Assembly: GCF_043677095.1 (NCBI RefSeq)
Contig: NZ_JBHLJR010000006.1
Coordinates: 310,001-374,000 of the forward strand
DNA: 64,000 nucleotides
Direction of reading: 5' to 3'
Source of the DNA: Natronococcus roseus
GTDB taxonomy: Archaea > Halobacteriota > Halobacteria > Halobacteriales > Natrialbaceae
Notes under the pieces: generated by a model
What the model saw: only the letters and a program-made list of their open reading frames with translations
Databases searched by the model: none
What the model was told of the DNA's origin: nothing
Translations under genes and position numbers: made by a program
Shown here: positions 33,588-41,646 of the stretch, piece by piece
Layout: each line of letters opens with the position of its first letter
Position numbering within the stretch: position 1 is the stretch's first letter

Positions 33588-34502
33588 TCAGTCCTCGCTC
33601 TCGCCGAGGTGATCACACAGCAGCTCGGTCGTCCGGGCCGGCCGTTCGTGGGGCACCCAGTGGCTCGTCTCCGGCAGGCGCTCGAGACGTCCCCGATCAC
33701 AGAACCGGACGCTCGCCGGACCGAGCTCCGGTACGAGCGCGTCGTCGGCCTCGCCCCAGATCACCAGCGTCGGCTGCTCGACTCGATCCCGGGACGCCTC
33801 GGGCGGATGTCGCGCCATCGCCCGGTACCAGTTCAGCGAGCCCGTCAGCGCGCCCTTGCGGGCCCAGGCTCGCCGGTAGTGGGTCAGCTCCCGCTCGGTG
33901 AACGTCCCCTCAGCCGCGGTGTCCCGGAGGGCGCGCTCGAGGAGGCGAAAGTCGTCGTACCGGCAGAGTCGTTCGGGCAGCCACGGGAGCTGAAACGCCA
34001 TCGCGTACCAGCTCCGGCGGAGCTGCTCGAGGTTCGACCGGAGCTGTCGGCGGTAGGCGGTCGGATGGGGTGCGTTGATGATCCCGAGGCGGTCGACCCG
34101 GTCGGGGTAGCGACGCGCGAGGTCCCAGGCGACGACCCCGCCCCAGTCGTGGCCGACGACGTGAGCGCGCTCCCGTCCCTCGCTCGCGATCAGATCGGCG
34201 ACGTCCCGCGAGAGATCCCGGAGCTGATACGCCCGAGCCTTTCGGGGTTTCTCGCTCAGGTTGTACCCCCGCTGGTCGGGCACCACGACTCGGTAGCCCG
34301 CCTCGACCAGCGGCTCGATCTGCTCGCGCCACTCGTACCAGAACTCCGGGAACCCGTGTAACAGGACGACCAGCGGATCGTCCGCCTCGCCGGCGACGAC
34401 GACGTGTTCTCTGAGTCCGTTGACGACCCGCGAGGTCGATCGCGCGCCGTCGAACGCGAGCAGCGAGGCGTCCGTCTCGAGGGGCGATGGTGTCGTCTGC
34501 AC
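33588..34502 (-). CDS. Alpha/beta hydrolase, epoxide-hydrolase-like
   Basis: 304 residues. The oxyanion motif LLHGFPEFWYEW (HGxP), nucleophile elbow VVGHDWGGVVAW with Asp as nucleophile, and the C-terminal His in ETSHWVPHE match epoxide hydrolases and haloalkane dehalogenases; the HGFPEFWYEWR stretch favours epoxide hydrolase. Cytoplasmic, no signal peptide. A single gene with no obvious partner. Family sure, substrate not. Confidence 0.88.
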   Translation of the reverse strand: MQTTPSPLETDASLLAFDGARSTSRVVNGLREHVVVAGEADDPLVVLLHGFPEFWYEWREQIEPLVEAGYRVVVPDQRGYNLSEKPRKARAYQLRDLSRDVADLIASEGRERAHVVGHDWGGVVAWDLARRYPDRVDRLGIINAPHPTAYRRQLRSNLEQLRRSWYAMAFQLPWLPERLCRYDDFRLLERALRDTAAEGTFTERELTHYRRAWARKGALTGSLNWYRAMARHPPEASRDRVEQPTLVIWGEADDALVPELGPASVRFCDRGRLERLPETSHWVPHERPARTTELLCDHLGESED

Positions 34503-34623
34503 GAGCGACGATGCGAGCCGACGGCTGATTTACGTACTGGTCGCGGAAACGGTCACCGAGCGTCGAACTACCCTCGAGCGCCTCGACGCACTCGACGGCC
34601 CGTCCCGATCCCACGGAGCACCT

Positions 34624-35598
34624 TCAGACGGGGGCGCCGCCCTCGGCCTCGAGCAGCTCGTGGTATCGGTTCCGAATCGTCACTTCGGAGATGCTGGCGA
34701 CCTCGCTGACGTCGTTCTGTGTGACCTTCTCGTTGGTAAGCAGGGCGGCAGCGTAGACGGCGGCGGCCGCGAGCCCGACGGGCGACTTCCCCGAGTGGAC
34801 GCCCTCCTCCTTGGCCGTCTGGAGGAGCTGTCGGGCTCGCCGTTCGGTCTCGTCGGAGAGCTCGAGCTCGCTGGCGAACCGCGGCACGTAGCTCTCGGGG
34901 TCGGCGGGCTGGACCTCGAGCCCGAGTTCGCGGATCACGTAGCGGTAGGTGCGGGCGATCTCGTCCTTCTCGACCCGCGACACCGCAGCGATCTCGTCCA
35001 GACTCCGAGGAGTACCGGCCTGGCGAGCCGCGGCGTACAGCGCCGAGGTCGCGACGCCCTCGATCGAGCGCCCTGGCAGAAGGTCCTCCTCGAGGGCGCG
35101 ACGGTAGATCACGCTCGCAGTTTCGCGGACGTTTTCGGGAAGGCCGAGCGCCGACGCCATGCGGTCGATCTCACCGAGGGCCTGCTTCAAATTACGCTCC
35201 TTGGAGTCGCGGGTGCGAAAGCGCTCGTTCCAGGTGCGCAGACGCTGCATCTTCTGGCGCTGGCGGCTCGAGAGCGAGCGGCCGTAGGCGTCCTTGTCCT
35301 GCCAGCCGATGTTCGTCGAGAGCCCCTGGTCGTGCATCATGTTCGTCGTCGGGGCGCCGACGCGGCTCTTCTCGTCTTTCTCGCTCGAGTCGAAGGCGCG
35401 CCACTCGGGGCCGCGGTCGATCTCGCCCTCGTCGACGACGAGCCCGCAGTCCTGACACACCGTCTCGGCGTGTTCGCTATCGGAGCGCAGTCGGCCGCCG
35501 CATTCGGGACACCGCTCGCGTTCGTCCTGTTCGGACGACTCCTCACGCTCGCTCGAGCGTCGCTCGTCGCTCCGGGATCGGATTCGTGAGTCTGTCAT
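34624..35598 (-). CDS. tfb: Transcription initiation factor TFB (TFIIB)
   Basis: 324 residues. An Arg/Glu/Ser-rich N-terminus is followed by a zinc ribbon (C30, C33, C48, C51), the B-finger/linker region (WRAFDSSEKDEKSRVGAP) and two cyclin repeats (about 125-215 and 220-315). It recruits RNA polymerase to TATA/TBP complexes and reads the BRE. Haloarchaea carry several tfb paralogues, and this is one of them. The ATG at 35598 is preceded by a 44-base leader with a strong hairpin and a TATA box at 35665-35672, an exception in a mostly leaderless genome. Confidence 0.96.
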   Translation of the reverse strand: MTDSRIRSRSDERRSSEREESSEQDERERCPECGGRLRSDSEHAETVCQDCGLVVDEGEIDRGPEWRAFDSSEKDEKSRVGAPTTNMMHDQGLSTNIGWQDKDAYGRSLSSRQRQKMQRLRTWNERFRTRDSKERNLKQALGEIDRMASALGLPENVRETASVIYRRALEEDLLPGRSIEGVATSALYAAARQAGTPRSLDEIAAVSRVEKDEIARTYRYVIRELGLEVQPADPESYVPRFASELELSDETERRARQLLQTAKEEGVHSGKSPVGLAAAAVYAAALLTNEKVTQNDVSEVASISEVTIRNRYHELLEAEGGAPV

Positions 35599-35609
35599 CG
35601 TGGGAGAAT

Positions 35610-35629
35610 CCGGCCGGTGTGCCGACCGG
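35610..35629 (-). promoter_or_regulatory. Hairpin in the tfb 5' leader
   Basis: On the transcribed strand CCGGTCGG-CACA-CCGGCCGG forms an eight-base stem with one G-U pair and a four-base loop, ending 11 bases before the tfb start codon. With the TATA box GTACTTAAC (minus strand, 35665-35673) transcription would begin near 35642, so the hairpin lies in the mRNA leader and could affect translation. Structure is seen; the regulatory role is inference. Confidence 0.4.
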
Positions 35630-35789
35630 AGACCGTTCCGTTCCCGTTCCAAGGATTCGACGGAGTTAAGTACTCCGATCGTCTCCGCCGCGCCCGAACG
35701 GTAATCCGTGATTACGATGGGTGGGGGACACCGATCGCCGTTCCCGCGGTATCGAAACCCTTACTCTCCGGAGGCCGGTGGGATCTGGT

Positions 35790-36068
35790 ATGACCGACGA
35801 CGCCGTCAGTGCCGAGGAGGTCCGCCACGTCGCGGAGCTGGCTCGCGTCGACCTGACCGACGAGGAGGTCGACCAGTTCACCCGACAGTTCGCGGACGTC
35901 CTCGAGTACTTCGACAGCCTCGACGAGGTGCCCGAGGTCGACCGCGAGGCCGACCTCACGAACGTGATGCGACCCGATGAGGAACGCGACTCCCTCGATC
36001 GGGCCGAGGCGCTGCGGAACGCGCCCGAGACCGAGGACGGCTACTTCAAGGGGCCGAACGTCTCATGA
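35790..36068 (+). CDS. gatC: Glutamyl-tRNA(Gln)/aspartyl-tRNA(Asn) amidotransferase subunit C
   Basis: 92 residues. EEVRHVAELARVDLTDEE and the FADVLEYFDSLDEVPEV region are standard GatC features; the GatC belt wraps GatA and GatB and stabilises the complex. The ATG at 35790 begins MTDDAVSAEEV, and the stop overlaps gatA by four bases. gatB is not in the window. A TATA-like CCCTTACTC lies about 30 bases upstream. Confidence 0.95.
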   Translation: MTDDAVSAEEVRHVAELARVDLTDEEVDQFTRQFADVLEYFDSLDEVPEVDREADLTNVMRPDEERDSLDRAEALRNAPETEDGYFKGPNVS

Positions 36069-37336
36069 GCGAGAACATCTTTATTACCGAGGAGACGATC
36101 GAGAGCGACGACGACGGCCCCCTCTCCGGGCAGACCGTCGCCGTCAAGGACAACATCTCCACCGCGGGGGTACGGACGACCTGCGGCTCGCGGATGCTCG
36201 AGGAGTACGTCCCGCCGTACGACGCAACGGTCGTCTCCCGCCTGAAGGACGCGGGGGCGACGATCGTCGGCAAGGCCAACATGGACGAGTTCGGGATGGG
36301 GTCGACGACCGAAACGTCGCACTTCGGCGCGACCAAGAACCCGGCCGCGCCGGGACGGGTTCCCGGCGGCTCCTCCGGTGGCTCCGCCGCCGCCGTCGCC
36401 GCCGGCGAGGCCGACCTCGCGCTGGGCTCCGATACGGGCGGCTCGATCCGCTGTCCCGCCGCCTTCTGCGGCGTCGTCGGAATCAAGCCGACCTACGGAC
36501 TGGTCTCGCGGTACGGGCTCGTCGCCTACGGCAACAGTCTCGAGCAGATCGGTCCGTTCGCGAACGCCGTCGAGGACGCCGCCGCGCTGCTGGACGTCGT
36601 CGCGGGATCGGACGACCGGGACGCGACCACGCGCGAGCCGCAACTCGAGGGCGAGAGCTACGCCGAGGCCGCGACTGGCGACGTCGACGGACTCACGATC
36701 GGCGTCCCCACGGAGCTGCTCGAGGGCGCCGACGAGGGCGTCGTCGAGACGTTCTGGGACGCGATTGCCGACCTCGAGTCGCAGGGAGCGGAGTACCGCG
36801 AGGTTTCGCTGCCGTCGGTCGAACACGCCGTCGAGGCCTACTACGTGATCGCGATGTCGGAGGCGTCCTCGAACCTCGCCCGGTTCGACGGGGTGCGGTA
36901 CGGCCACGACGTCGAGAGCGAGGGCAACTGGAACGAGACCTTCGCACAGGCCCGCAAGGAGGGGTTCGGCGACGAGGTCAAACGACGGATCCTGCTCGGC
37001 ACCTACGCCCTCTCGGCCGGCTACCACGACAAGTACTACAAGAAGGCCCAGGACGCCCGTGCCTGGGTCAAGCAGGACTTCGACGAGGCCCTCGAGGAGG
37101 CGGACGTGCTGGCCTCGCCGACGATGCCCGTTCCCCCGTTCGAGCGCGGCGAGAGCCTCGAGGATCCCCTCCAGATGTACCTCGCGGACGCCAACACCGT
37201 CCCGGTCAACCTCGCCGACCTGCCGGCGATCTCGGTTCCCGCGGGCGAGACCGACGGCCTCCCCGTCGGGCTCCAACTGGTCGGCCCCGCCTTCGGCGAG
37301 GAGCGCCTGATCCGGACCGCAAGCGCGCTCGAGTGA
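36065..37336 (+). CDS. gatA: Glutamyl-tRNA(Gln)/aspartyl-tRNA(Asn) amidotransferase subunit A
   Basis: 423 residues. The amidase Ser-cisSer-Lys triad is in place with normal spacing: K28 in VAVKDN, S103 in GGSSGGSAAA and nucleophile S127 in SDTGGSIRCPAAFCG. GatA releases ammonia from glutamine or asparagine and passes it to GatB to amidate Glu-tRNA(Gln) or Asp-tRNA(Asn). It is about 50 residues shorter than bacterial GatA, mostly at the N-terminus, as is usual for haloarchaea. Translated together with gatC (4-base overlap). A T5 run follows the stop. Confidence 0.96.
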   Translation: MSENIFITEETIESDDDGPLSGQTVAVKDNISTAGVRTTCGSRMLEEYVPPYDATVVSRLKDAGATIVGKANMDEFGMGSTTETSHFGATKNPAAPGRVPGGSSGGSAAAVAAGEADLALGSDTGGSIRCPAAFCGVVGIKPTYGLVSRYGLVAYGNSLEQIGPFANAVEDAAALLDVVAGSDDRDATTREPQLEGESYAEAATGDVDGLTIGVPTELLEGADEGVVETFWDAIADLESQGAEYREVSLPSVEHAVEAYYVIAMSEASSNLARFDGVRYGHDVESEGNWNETFAQARKEGFGDEVKRRILLGTYALSAGYHDKYYKKAQDARAWVKQDFDEALEEADVLASPTMPVPPFERGESLEDPLQMYLADANTVPVNLADLPAISVPAGETDGLPVGLQLVGPAFGEERLIRTASALE

Positions 37337-37349
37337 GCGATCGGGATCG

Positions 37350-37363
37350 GCCCGCAGCTTTTT
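37350..37363 (+). terminator. T-run terminator after gatA
   Basis: GCCCGCAGCTTTTT, five T bases about 23 bases after the gatA stop codon and before the next gene. Confidence 0.4.
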
Positions 37364-37411
37364 GCTAACTCGCTGACAACCGGTGACCTATCGGTGCGTC
37401 GCCGGTCAAGT

Positions 37412-37819
37412 ATGAGACTCACGGCAGACGAGACGGTTCGGTTCGACGAGTTCGCTCGAGCCTGCGATCTCGTCGCGGCGTACTTCGGCGAGACCGTCGA
37501 CGCCGTCGCGCTCGAGGCGCCCGTCTCGCGCCCCCAGCTCGTCGCCGTGCTCGCCCGGGTCCAGCTCAGCGCCCGGCAGTCCGCGATCGATGGCACGCTC
37601 CCGGATCGCGACGTTTGCTACCGGTCAAACGACGAGACGGTGCTGTGGCTCGAGTCGGGGTTCTGGGCCGAGATTCGAGAGCGCCACGGCCTCGAGGTCG
37701 CCGAACGGCGGGCGGCTCGAGACGTTCACCGACGGCTGCTCGAGGCGATCGTCGGCGAGCCGTCGGGCTCCGAGACGGAGCCGTTCGTGCTTATCGAACG
37801 GTTCGAACGGAACAGGTAG
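37412..37819 (+). CDS. Conserved haloarchaeal protein of unknown function
   Basis: 135 residues, soluble, mixed charge with a predicted mostly helical first half (MRLTADETVRFDEFARACDL) and a C-terminal strand FVLIERFERNR. No motif is recognised. It follows gatA by 76 bases on the same strand but probably has its own promoter. Convergent with the winged-helix gene (18-base gap). Confidence 0.6.
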   Translation: MRLTADETVRFDEFARACDLVAAYFGETVDAVALEAPVSRPQLVAVLARVQLSARQSAIDGTLPDRDVCYRSNDETVLWLESGFWAEIRERHGLEVAERRAARDVHRRLLEAIVGEPSGSETEPFVLIERFERNR

Positions 37820-37837
37820 CTGATCCCTCGAGGGCCG

Positions 37838-38188
37838 TCACTCCTCGTAGGCGAGGTTCATGATCCACTGCGAGAAGGCGTCGCTGTTGGGGTCGACCTC
37901 GTCCTCGCCGATAAACGGCGAGAGCATATCCCCGGCCATCAACAGGGTGAAATCGAGGTCTCGGGCGATCGGCGTGATGTAGTAGGTGTTGTGCCCGTTG
38001 TAGATCGTGTCCTCCCGGTCGACCAGCCCCTTCTCGACGAGCGATTCGACGATCCGGCTCCCTTTCCGCGAGGAGACGTCGAGCTCCTTCCAGAAGTCGC
38101 TCTGGTGGATCCCGCCGCTGTCGCGGACGAGCTCGAGTCCGGCTCGCTCGTCCGCGGAGAGCTCGGCCTCGATTTCGGAGACGCTCAC
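37838..38188 (-). CDS. Winged helix-turn-helix regulator, small
   Basis: 116 residues if read from the GTG at 38188 (119 from an alternative GTG at 38197). The middle contains a MarR/TrmB-like winged helix: SGGIHQSDFWKELDVSSRKG, then SRIVESLVEKGLVDREDTIY. A C-terminal stretch of about 45 residues (PIARDLDFTLLMAGDMLSP) may be a dimer or ligand part. No ATG is available in frame. The 38188 start overlaps the stop of a 15-codon leaderless mini-ORF (38185-38232) by four bases, which may couple its translation. Target unknown. Confidence 0.7.
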   Translation of the reverse strand: MSVSEIEAELSADERAGLELVRDSGGIHQSDFWKELDVSSRKGSRIVESLVEKGLVDREDTIYNGHNTYYITPIARDLDFTLLMAGDMLSPFIGEDEVDPNSDAFSQWIMNLAYEE

Positions 38189-38257
38189 TGCGACCACCCC
38201 GTGCTCGCCGCTACGGGCGCAAGTGCGTGCATACCTGTATCAGGTGGAGCGAGCCGC

Positions 38258-39022
38258 TTAAATGTGCCCTTCGCGGTCACCGCCGGGATCCGCGACGGCG
38301 ACGGGCTCGTAGACCGTCTCGCAGGGCGGTCCCGGGGCGAACAGGTACCGCGACTCGTCGCCGAGCGCGATCAGCGACGACGAGCGGGTGCCGTAGCCGT
38401 CGCCGTGGACGCAGACGCCGTAGTCGTGATCGCCGAGGACCCCGCCCGCTCGCTCGAGCCAGTCGTCGACGCGCTCCCCGGGATCGGCGGTCAGCTCCCG
38501 GCGCACCCTGCGGGCGTTGTCGGCCTGCTCGCGGGCGACCTCGGTTCGCTCGGGCGGAAGCCGAACGTCGTCGTCGACCGCGGCGTTGACGACGACGTGG
38601 ACCCCCGGTTCGAAGTCGGTTCGCTCGAGAGCGCCGTTCCACTGCAGGCAGACGGCGTCGTGCTCGTCGGCGAGGACGAGGTAGAAGCCGTCGTACTCCC
38701 GTGCTGCGGTCTCCTCTTCGACGAGTGCGGCCGCCTCGGCCGCCGACTCGGCCTCGAGGGCGTCGGCGACGAGTAACCCGCGGGAGCGCTCGCCAGTGAG
38801 TTCGGGCGTCCCCCAGCGGTTCGTGACGCCGACGAACAGGCCGTGCTCGTTGGAGCCGATCCAGGTCCCCCCGGCCTCGGCGTCGTGGGGGGCGACGACC
38901 CGCGGGTCCTCGCGGTAGACGCCGGGTGGAACGGACTCGCGCTCGAGCGATTCGTCGCGGTTGGCGGCGACCGCCACCGGGGCGTCCTCGAAGACCTGCC
39001 AGGCGAGCGTAAGCGTGCACAC
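38258..39022 (-). CDS. TANGO2/NRDE family protein
   Basis: 254 residues from GTG at 39022. Cys2 directly after the initiator and the VAANRDES motif (19-26) define the NRDE/TANGO2 family, thought to have an Ntn-hydrolase fold with Cys2 as nucleophile; animal TANGO2 relates to heme or lipid handling. Further family features are GGTWIGSNEHGLFVGVTNR and the region DYGVCVHGDGYGTRSSSLIAL. A TATA-like CGTTAAGG about 26 bases upstream of the GTG supports the start and a leaderless mRNA. Function in archaea unknown. Confidence 0.88.
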   Translation of the reverse strand: MCTLTLAWQVFEDAPVAVAANRDESLERESVPPGVYREDPRVVAPHDAEAGGTWIGSNEHGLFVGVTNRWGTPELTGERSRGLLVADALEAESAAEAAALVEEETAAREYDGFYLVLADEHDAVCLQWNGALERTDFEPGVHVVVNAAVDDDVRLPPERTEVAREQADNARRVRRELTADPGERVDDWLERAGGVLGDHDYGVCVHGDGYGTRSSSLIALGDESRYLFAPGPPCETVYEPVAVADPGGDREGHI

Positions 39023-39161
39023 GGGCAGGGGTAGGGACGCGGGGGCCTTAACGTCGCGTTCGACACCGTGCAGCCGAAGCGTCGGTTCTCGAGTCGCCGC
39101 GAACTCGAGTTGATCGAGTCATCATATACCGCCTGGAGCCGCATCGGTCAGCGATAGTAGC

Positions 39162-39206
39162 CACTGAAAGTCAGTGCGCACTCGATCGCACGACTGCTGT
39201 GGGATC
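39162..39206. repeat. Double hairpin, candidate dispersed repeat
   Basis: CACTGA-AAG-TCAGTG is a perfect six-base hairpin (about 39162-39176), followed by GATCGCAC...GTGGGATC, an eight-base imperfect hairpin (39184-39206). The pair marks the change from high-GC chromosomal sequence to the low-GC island. I believe similar hairpins recur in haloarchaeal intergenic regions, but this is memory and needs a search. Confidence 0.35.
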
Positions 39207-39243
39207 GATGTACAACAGTTTCAGTTGTTACTATCAGTAGATA

Positions 39244-39265
39244 GTAGTACGGTTTCTTTATTCAG
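39244..39265 (+). repeat. Left copy of 22-base island repeat
   Basis: Contains GGTTTCTTTATTCAG preceded by GTAGTAC. An identical 22-base sequence occurs in reverse orientation at 41625-41646. Together they bracket 2.4 kb with the PLP enzyme and MOSC genes, like the terminal inverted repeats of a transposable unit. Confidence 0.55.
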
Positions 39266-39356
39266 AAATAGAGCAGAATAGATGTGCAGTCTATTTTCTT
39301 ATTGAGTGACTGATTCAGAATCGGAACTCCGATAACTATCTTAAATATGATAGTTT

Positions 39357-39388
39357 GTAGTAGTTGGAAGTACGGGTTCTTTATTCAG
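39357..39388 (+). repeat. Variant internal copy of the island repeat
   Basis: Same orientation as the left copy: TAGTAGTTGGAAGTACGGG then TTCTTTATTCAG. It shares with the right copy (41625-41670, read in reverse) the longer context TAGTAGTTGG and a GGAACTCCG block (about 39322-39330), showing that the repeat unit is larger than 22 bases and partly degenerate. Confidence 0.5.
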
Positions 39389-39630
39389 AATTGTCTGTGA
39401 AACTGGTGGTCAGTATAGGGTAAGGACTGTTCACTCGTCCACGCGAACAAGACGCTTTCCCTGAGAGCAGACAACGGTTAGCAACCGACAACTCGCTGAT
39501 CTACACCCAAGTTGGGTTTGGGTTTCTGGCCACCCTCGCCGGGAACTTCACACCTATCCTTCGCAACTGAGAACATTCCTATGAACACCCCTCTAGATCG
39601 GGTCCGAGTGGGTCCCGTAGTGAGTATCTG

Positions 39631-40815
39631 ATGACACGACACAATAGCCAGTCCGACAGGAATCGGTTCGCAACCATCGCAGTCGGTGCAACTGAAACCG
39701 CGACGCATCCTCACAGAGATGGAACGAACGACGTTGTTCCACCAATCCACCTTTCGACTACGTTTGAGTGGGCCAGCGGAGAGGACGCCAATGAACACGA
39801 CTATTCGCGCGAGAGCAATCCGACGCGGGCAGCCCTCGAAGAGCAGTTAGCCAGCCTCGAAGGCGGCAAGCATGGGTTGACGTTCGCCTCTGGAATGGCC
39901 GCTACATCGACGACGATGCTGTCGCTGATTCCCCCAGGAGGCCACGTCGTTTCCTCGGACACCATCTATAGCGGAAGCGAAAAACTGCTCACCAAGCACA
40001 TGGCCGGACATCTCGGTGTTGACATCGACTTTGTTGACGCCCGTGACCCCGACAACATCGCCGATGCAGTCAACGCAGACACTGACTTGATCTGGGCAGA
40101 AACACCGTCGAACCCCTTGATTAGGTTATGCGATATCCAAACGATAGCCAACATCGCCGATGACCACGATACCCTGTTCGGCGTGGACAGTACCTTTGCG
40201 AGTCCGTACTACCAAGCTCCACTCGAACTGGGTGCTGACGTTGTCGTTCACAGCACCACTAAGTACCTCAACGGGCACTCTGACTCGATCGGCGGTGCCG
40301 TTATCACCGACGACGAGGGAGTTTACGAGCAATTGGCGTTCTCGCAACGGGTTGGGCTTGGGAATATGCTTTCGCCGTTTGACTGCTACCTCGTTGCGCG
40401 AGGCATCAAGACGCTGCCCGCGCGGATGGAACATCACGAGCGGAACGCGATGGCAGTTGCCCGATTCCTCGAAAGCCACGACCGGGTCGCTCGTGTCTAC
40501 TATCCAGGTCTTGAAAGCCACCCACAACACGACCTTGCGAGCGAGCAGATGTCGGGGTACAGCGGAATGCTGTCCTTCGAGTTTGACGGCACACTCATCG
40601 AGCTTGAGGCGTTCATCGAGGGACTCGAGGTCTTCACGCCGGGAGCCAGTCTCGGTGGGGCCGAGAGCCTCGTCGAGGTACCGTCACTGATGATCCCCGA
40701 CGAGTTCAGTCGTAGTGAGGATTCAGCGGAGGTTCCCGAGACGTTAGTCCGGGTATCCGTTGGCCTCGAAGACGCTGATGACCTCTGTGAGGACCTCCAA
40801 AAGGCACTACCGTAG
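39631..40815 (+). CDS. Cystathionine gamma-synthase / methionine gamma-lyase family PLP enzyme
   Basis: 394 residues. YSRESNPTRAALEEQLA (58-74) holds the Tyr and Arg that bind PLP phosphate from the partner subunit; ETPSNPLI (157-164) and the Schiff-base lysine K211 in VHSTTKYLNGHSD are standard. The enzyme cleaves or forms C-S bonds in cystathionine, methionine or homocysteine; motifs do not distinguish synthase from lyase. Its codon usage has more A/T at third positions than chromosomal neighbours, and it lies in a repeat-bracketed island, so it was probably acquired by transfer. Convergent with a MOSC gene. Confidence 0.9.
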   Translation: MTRHNSQSDRNRFATIAVGATETATHPHRDGTNDVVPPIHLSTTFEWASGEDANEHDYSRESNPTRAALEEQLASLEGGKHGLTFASGMAATSTTMLSLIPPGGHVVSSDTIYSGSEKLLTKHMAGHLGVDIDFVDARDPDNIADAVNADTDLIWAETPSNPLIRLCDIQTIANIADDHDTLFGVDSTFASPYYQAPLELGADVVVHSTTKYLNGHSDSIGGAVITDDEGVYEQLAFSQRVGLGNMLSPFDCYLVARGIKTLPARMEHHERNAMAVARFLESHDRVARVYYPGLESHPQHDLASEQMSGYSGMLSFEFDGTLIELEAFIEGLEVFTPGASLGGAESLVEVPSLMIPDEFSRSEDSAEVPETLVRVSVGLEDADDLCEDLQKALP

Positions 40816-40890
40816 CGTACGTTCCCCTTTTCTCCGACTGTCCGATCCGCAAGCAGGGATACAAACTGTCCCTATACGAAAGAGTGCAAA

Positions 40891-41382
40891 TCATTCGAGC
40901 GGTTCGATTACGTCTCCGGGGTGAATTATCCCATCTTCGAGAATATCCGCTCGGAGTCCACCTCGGTGAGTGAGTGCCTGCAATACACCGTCCTGAGTGA
41001 TGCGCTGAAGATGATTACACGGTTCACACAGCCGATCCCCTCGACAGATGACGTCACCGACTCGGAATCGTTGCCCAACGAGATGATTGAGTGCGACATC
41101 ACGGGTTTCGATGTTTCGTCGGTGTTCTCCCGGTGCGAGTTCGATTCCCGCTTCACGTTCGATTGCTGTGACGGCCTCCTGCTCGATCAACGTGAGGTCG
41201 TACCCATCGTGGCGTTCTTCATCTGACTCCCACTCAACGAAGGTCCCCGTCTCAATCTCGCTAAAGTAGCGATCACCTCGAAGACCTTTTCCGGCAACTG
41301 CTTCAACATCGGTCTGTTTTTCCATCTCCGCTTCGGCTTCAGGTGCGATAAAAATCTGTTCGACAGTGCCACTCCCGGTCAT
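40891..41382 (-). CDS. MOSC-domain protein
   Basis: 163 residues, stand-alone MOSC domain (molybdenum cofactor sulfurase C-terminal family, with YiiM-like stand-alone members). GKGLRGDRYF and the conserved-cysteine region GDRLCEPCNHLQRIT match the family, with Cys close to the expected sulfur-carrying position. MOSC proteins bind Moco or carry sulfur. Lower GC than the chromosome; together with the convergent C-S lyase-type gene it makes a sulfur-related pair in the island. ATG at 41382 gives a normal start. Targets unknown; Moco enzymes such as the sulfite-oxidase-fold protein in this window are conceivable users. Confidence 0.85.
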   Translation of the reverse strand: MTGSGTVEQIFIAPEAEAEMEKQTDVEAVAGKGLRGDRYFSEIETGTFVEWESDEERHDGYDLTLIEQEAVTAIEREAGIELAPGEHRRNIETRDVALNHLVGQRFRVGDVICRGDRLCEPCNHLQRITQDGVLQALTHRGGLRADILEDGIIHPGDVIEPLE

Positions 41383-41624
41383 GTGTGCTATGCGTGTTTA
41401 GCACAGTATAAACACTCGGTGTAGGTATTGTTGACAAGGTAACTCAGCAGTATGTCCGCACGTGTAGTGACCGAACTGCTCCGATTCAGTTTCAAGTACG
41501 CGCTTGAACAAAGAAATCGTACTCCATCTACTGCTATTGAACTATCTGACTCTAGAGATGTACTCGGTGAGTTGTTCATAGTAAGGACGTGTGATTAGAA
41601 GCGGCTTGATTTTCACTCTTATAA

Positions 41625-41646
41625 CTGAATAAAGAAACCGTACTAC
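41625..41646 (-). repeat. Right copy of 22-base island repeat (inverted)
   Basis: CTGAATAAAGAAACC plus GTACTAC, the exact reverse complement of 39244-39265. Similarity to the internal copy at 39357-39388 continues outward to GGAGTTCC at 41663-41670. Confidence 0.55.

Larger units (their letters stand above)
39023..39630. other. Non-coding left flank of the low-GC island
   Basis: 608 bases without a credible gene. Composition drops sharply in GC from about 39,120 onward. It contains two hairpins (39162-39206), two direct copies of an element containing GGTTTCTTTATTCAG or a one-base variant (39244-39265 and about 39357-39388), a small palindrome ACCCAA-G-TTGGGT (39505-39517) and then the promoter region of the PLP-enzyme gene. 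It looks like mobile-element debris, but no transposase fragment could be read. Confidence 0.6.

Noticed and set aside
36041..37276. Minus-strand frame of 411 codons opposite gatA
   Set aside because: Antisense shadow; gatA has an intact catalytic triad and a coupled gatC.
41388..41579. 63-codon minus-strand frame in the island flank
   Set aside because: Ser/Thr-rich with no recognisable features and no promoter; a short plus-strand frame (41452-41598) is equally unconvincing.
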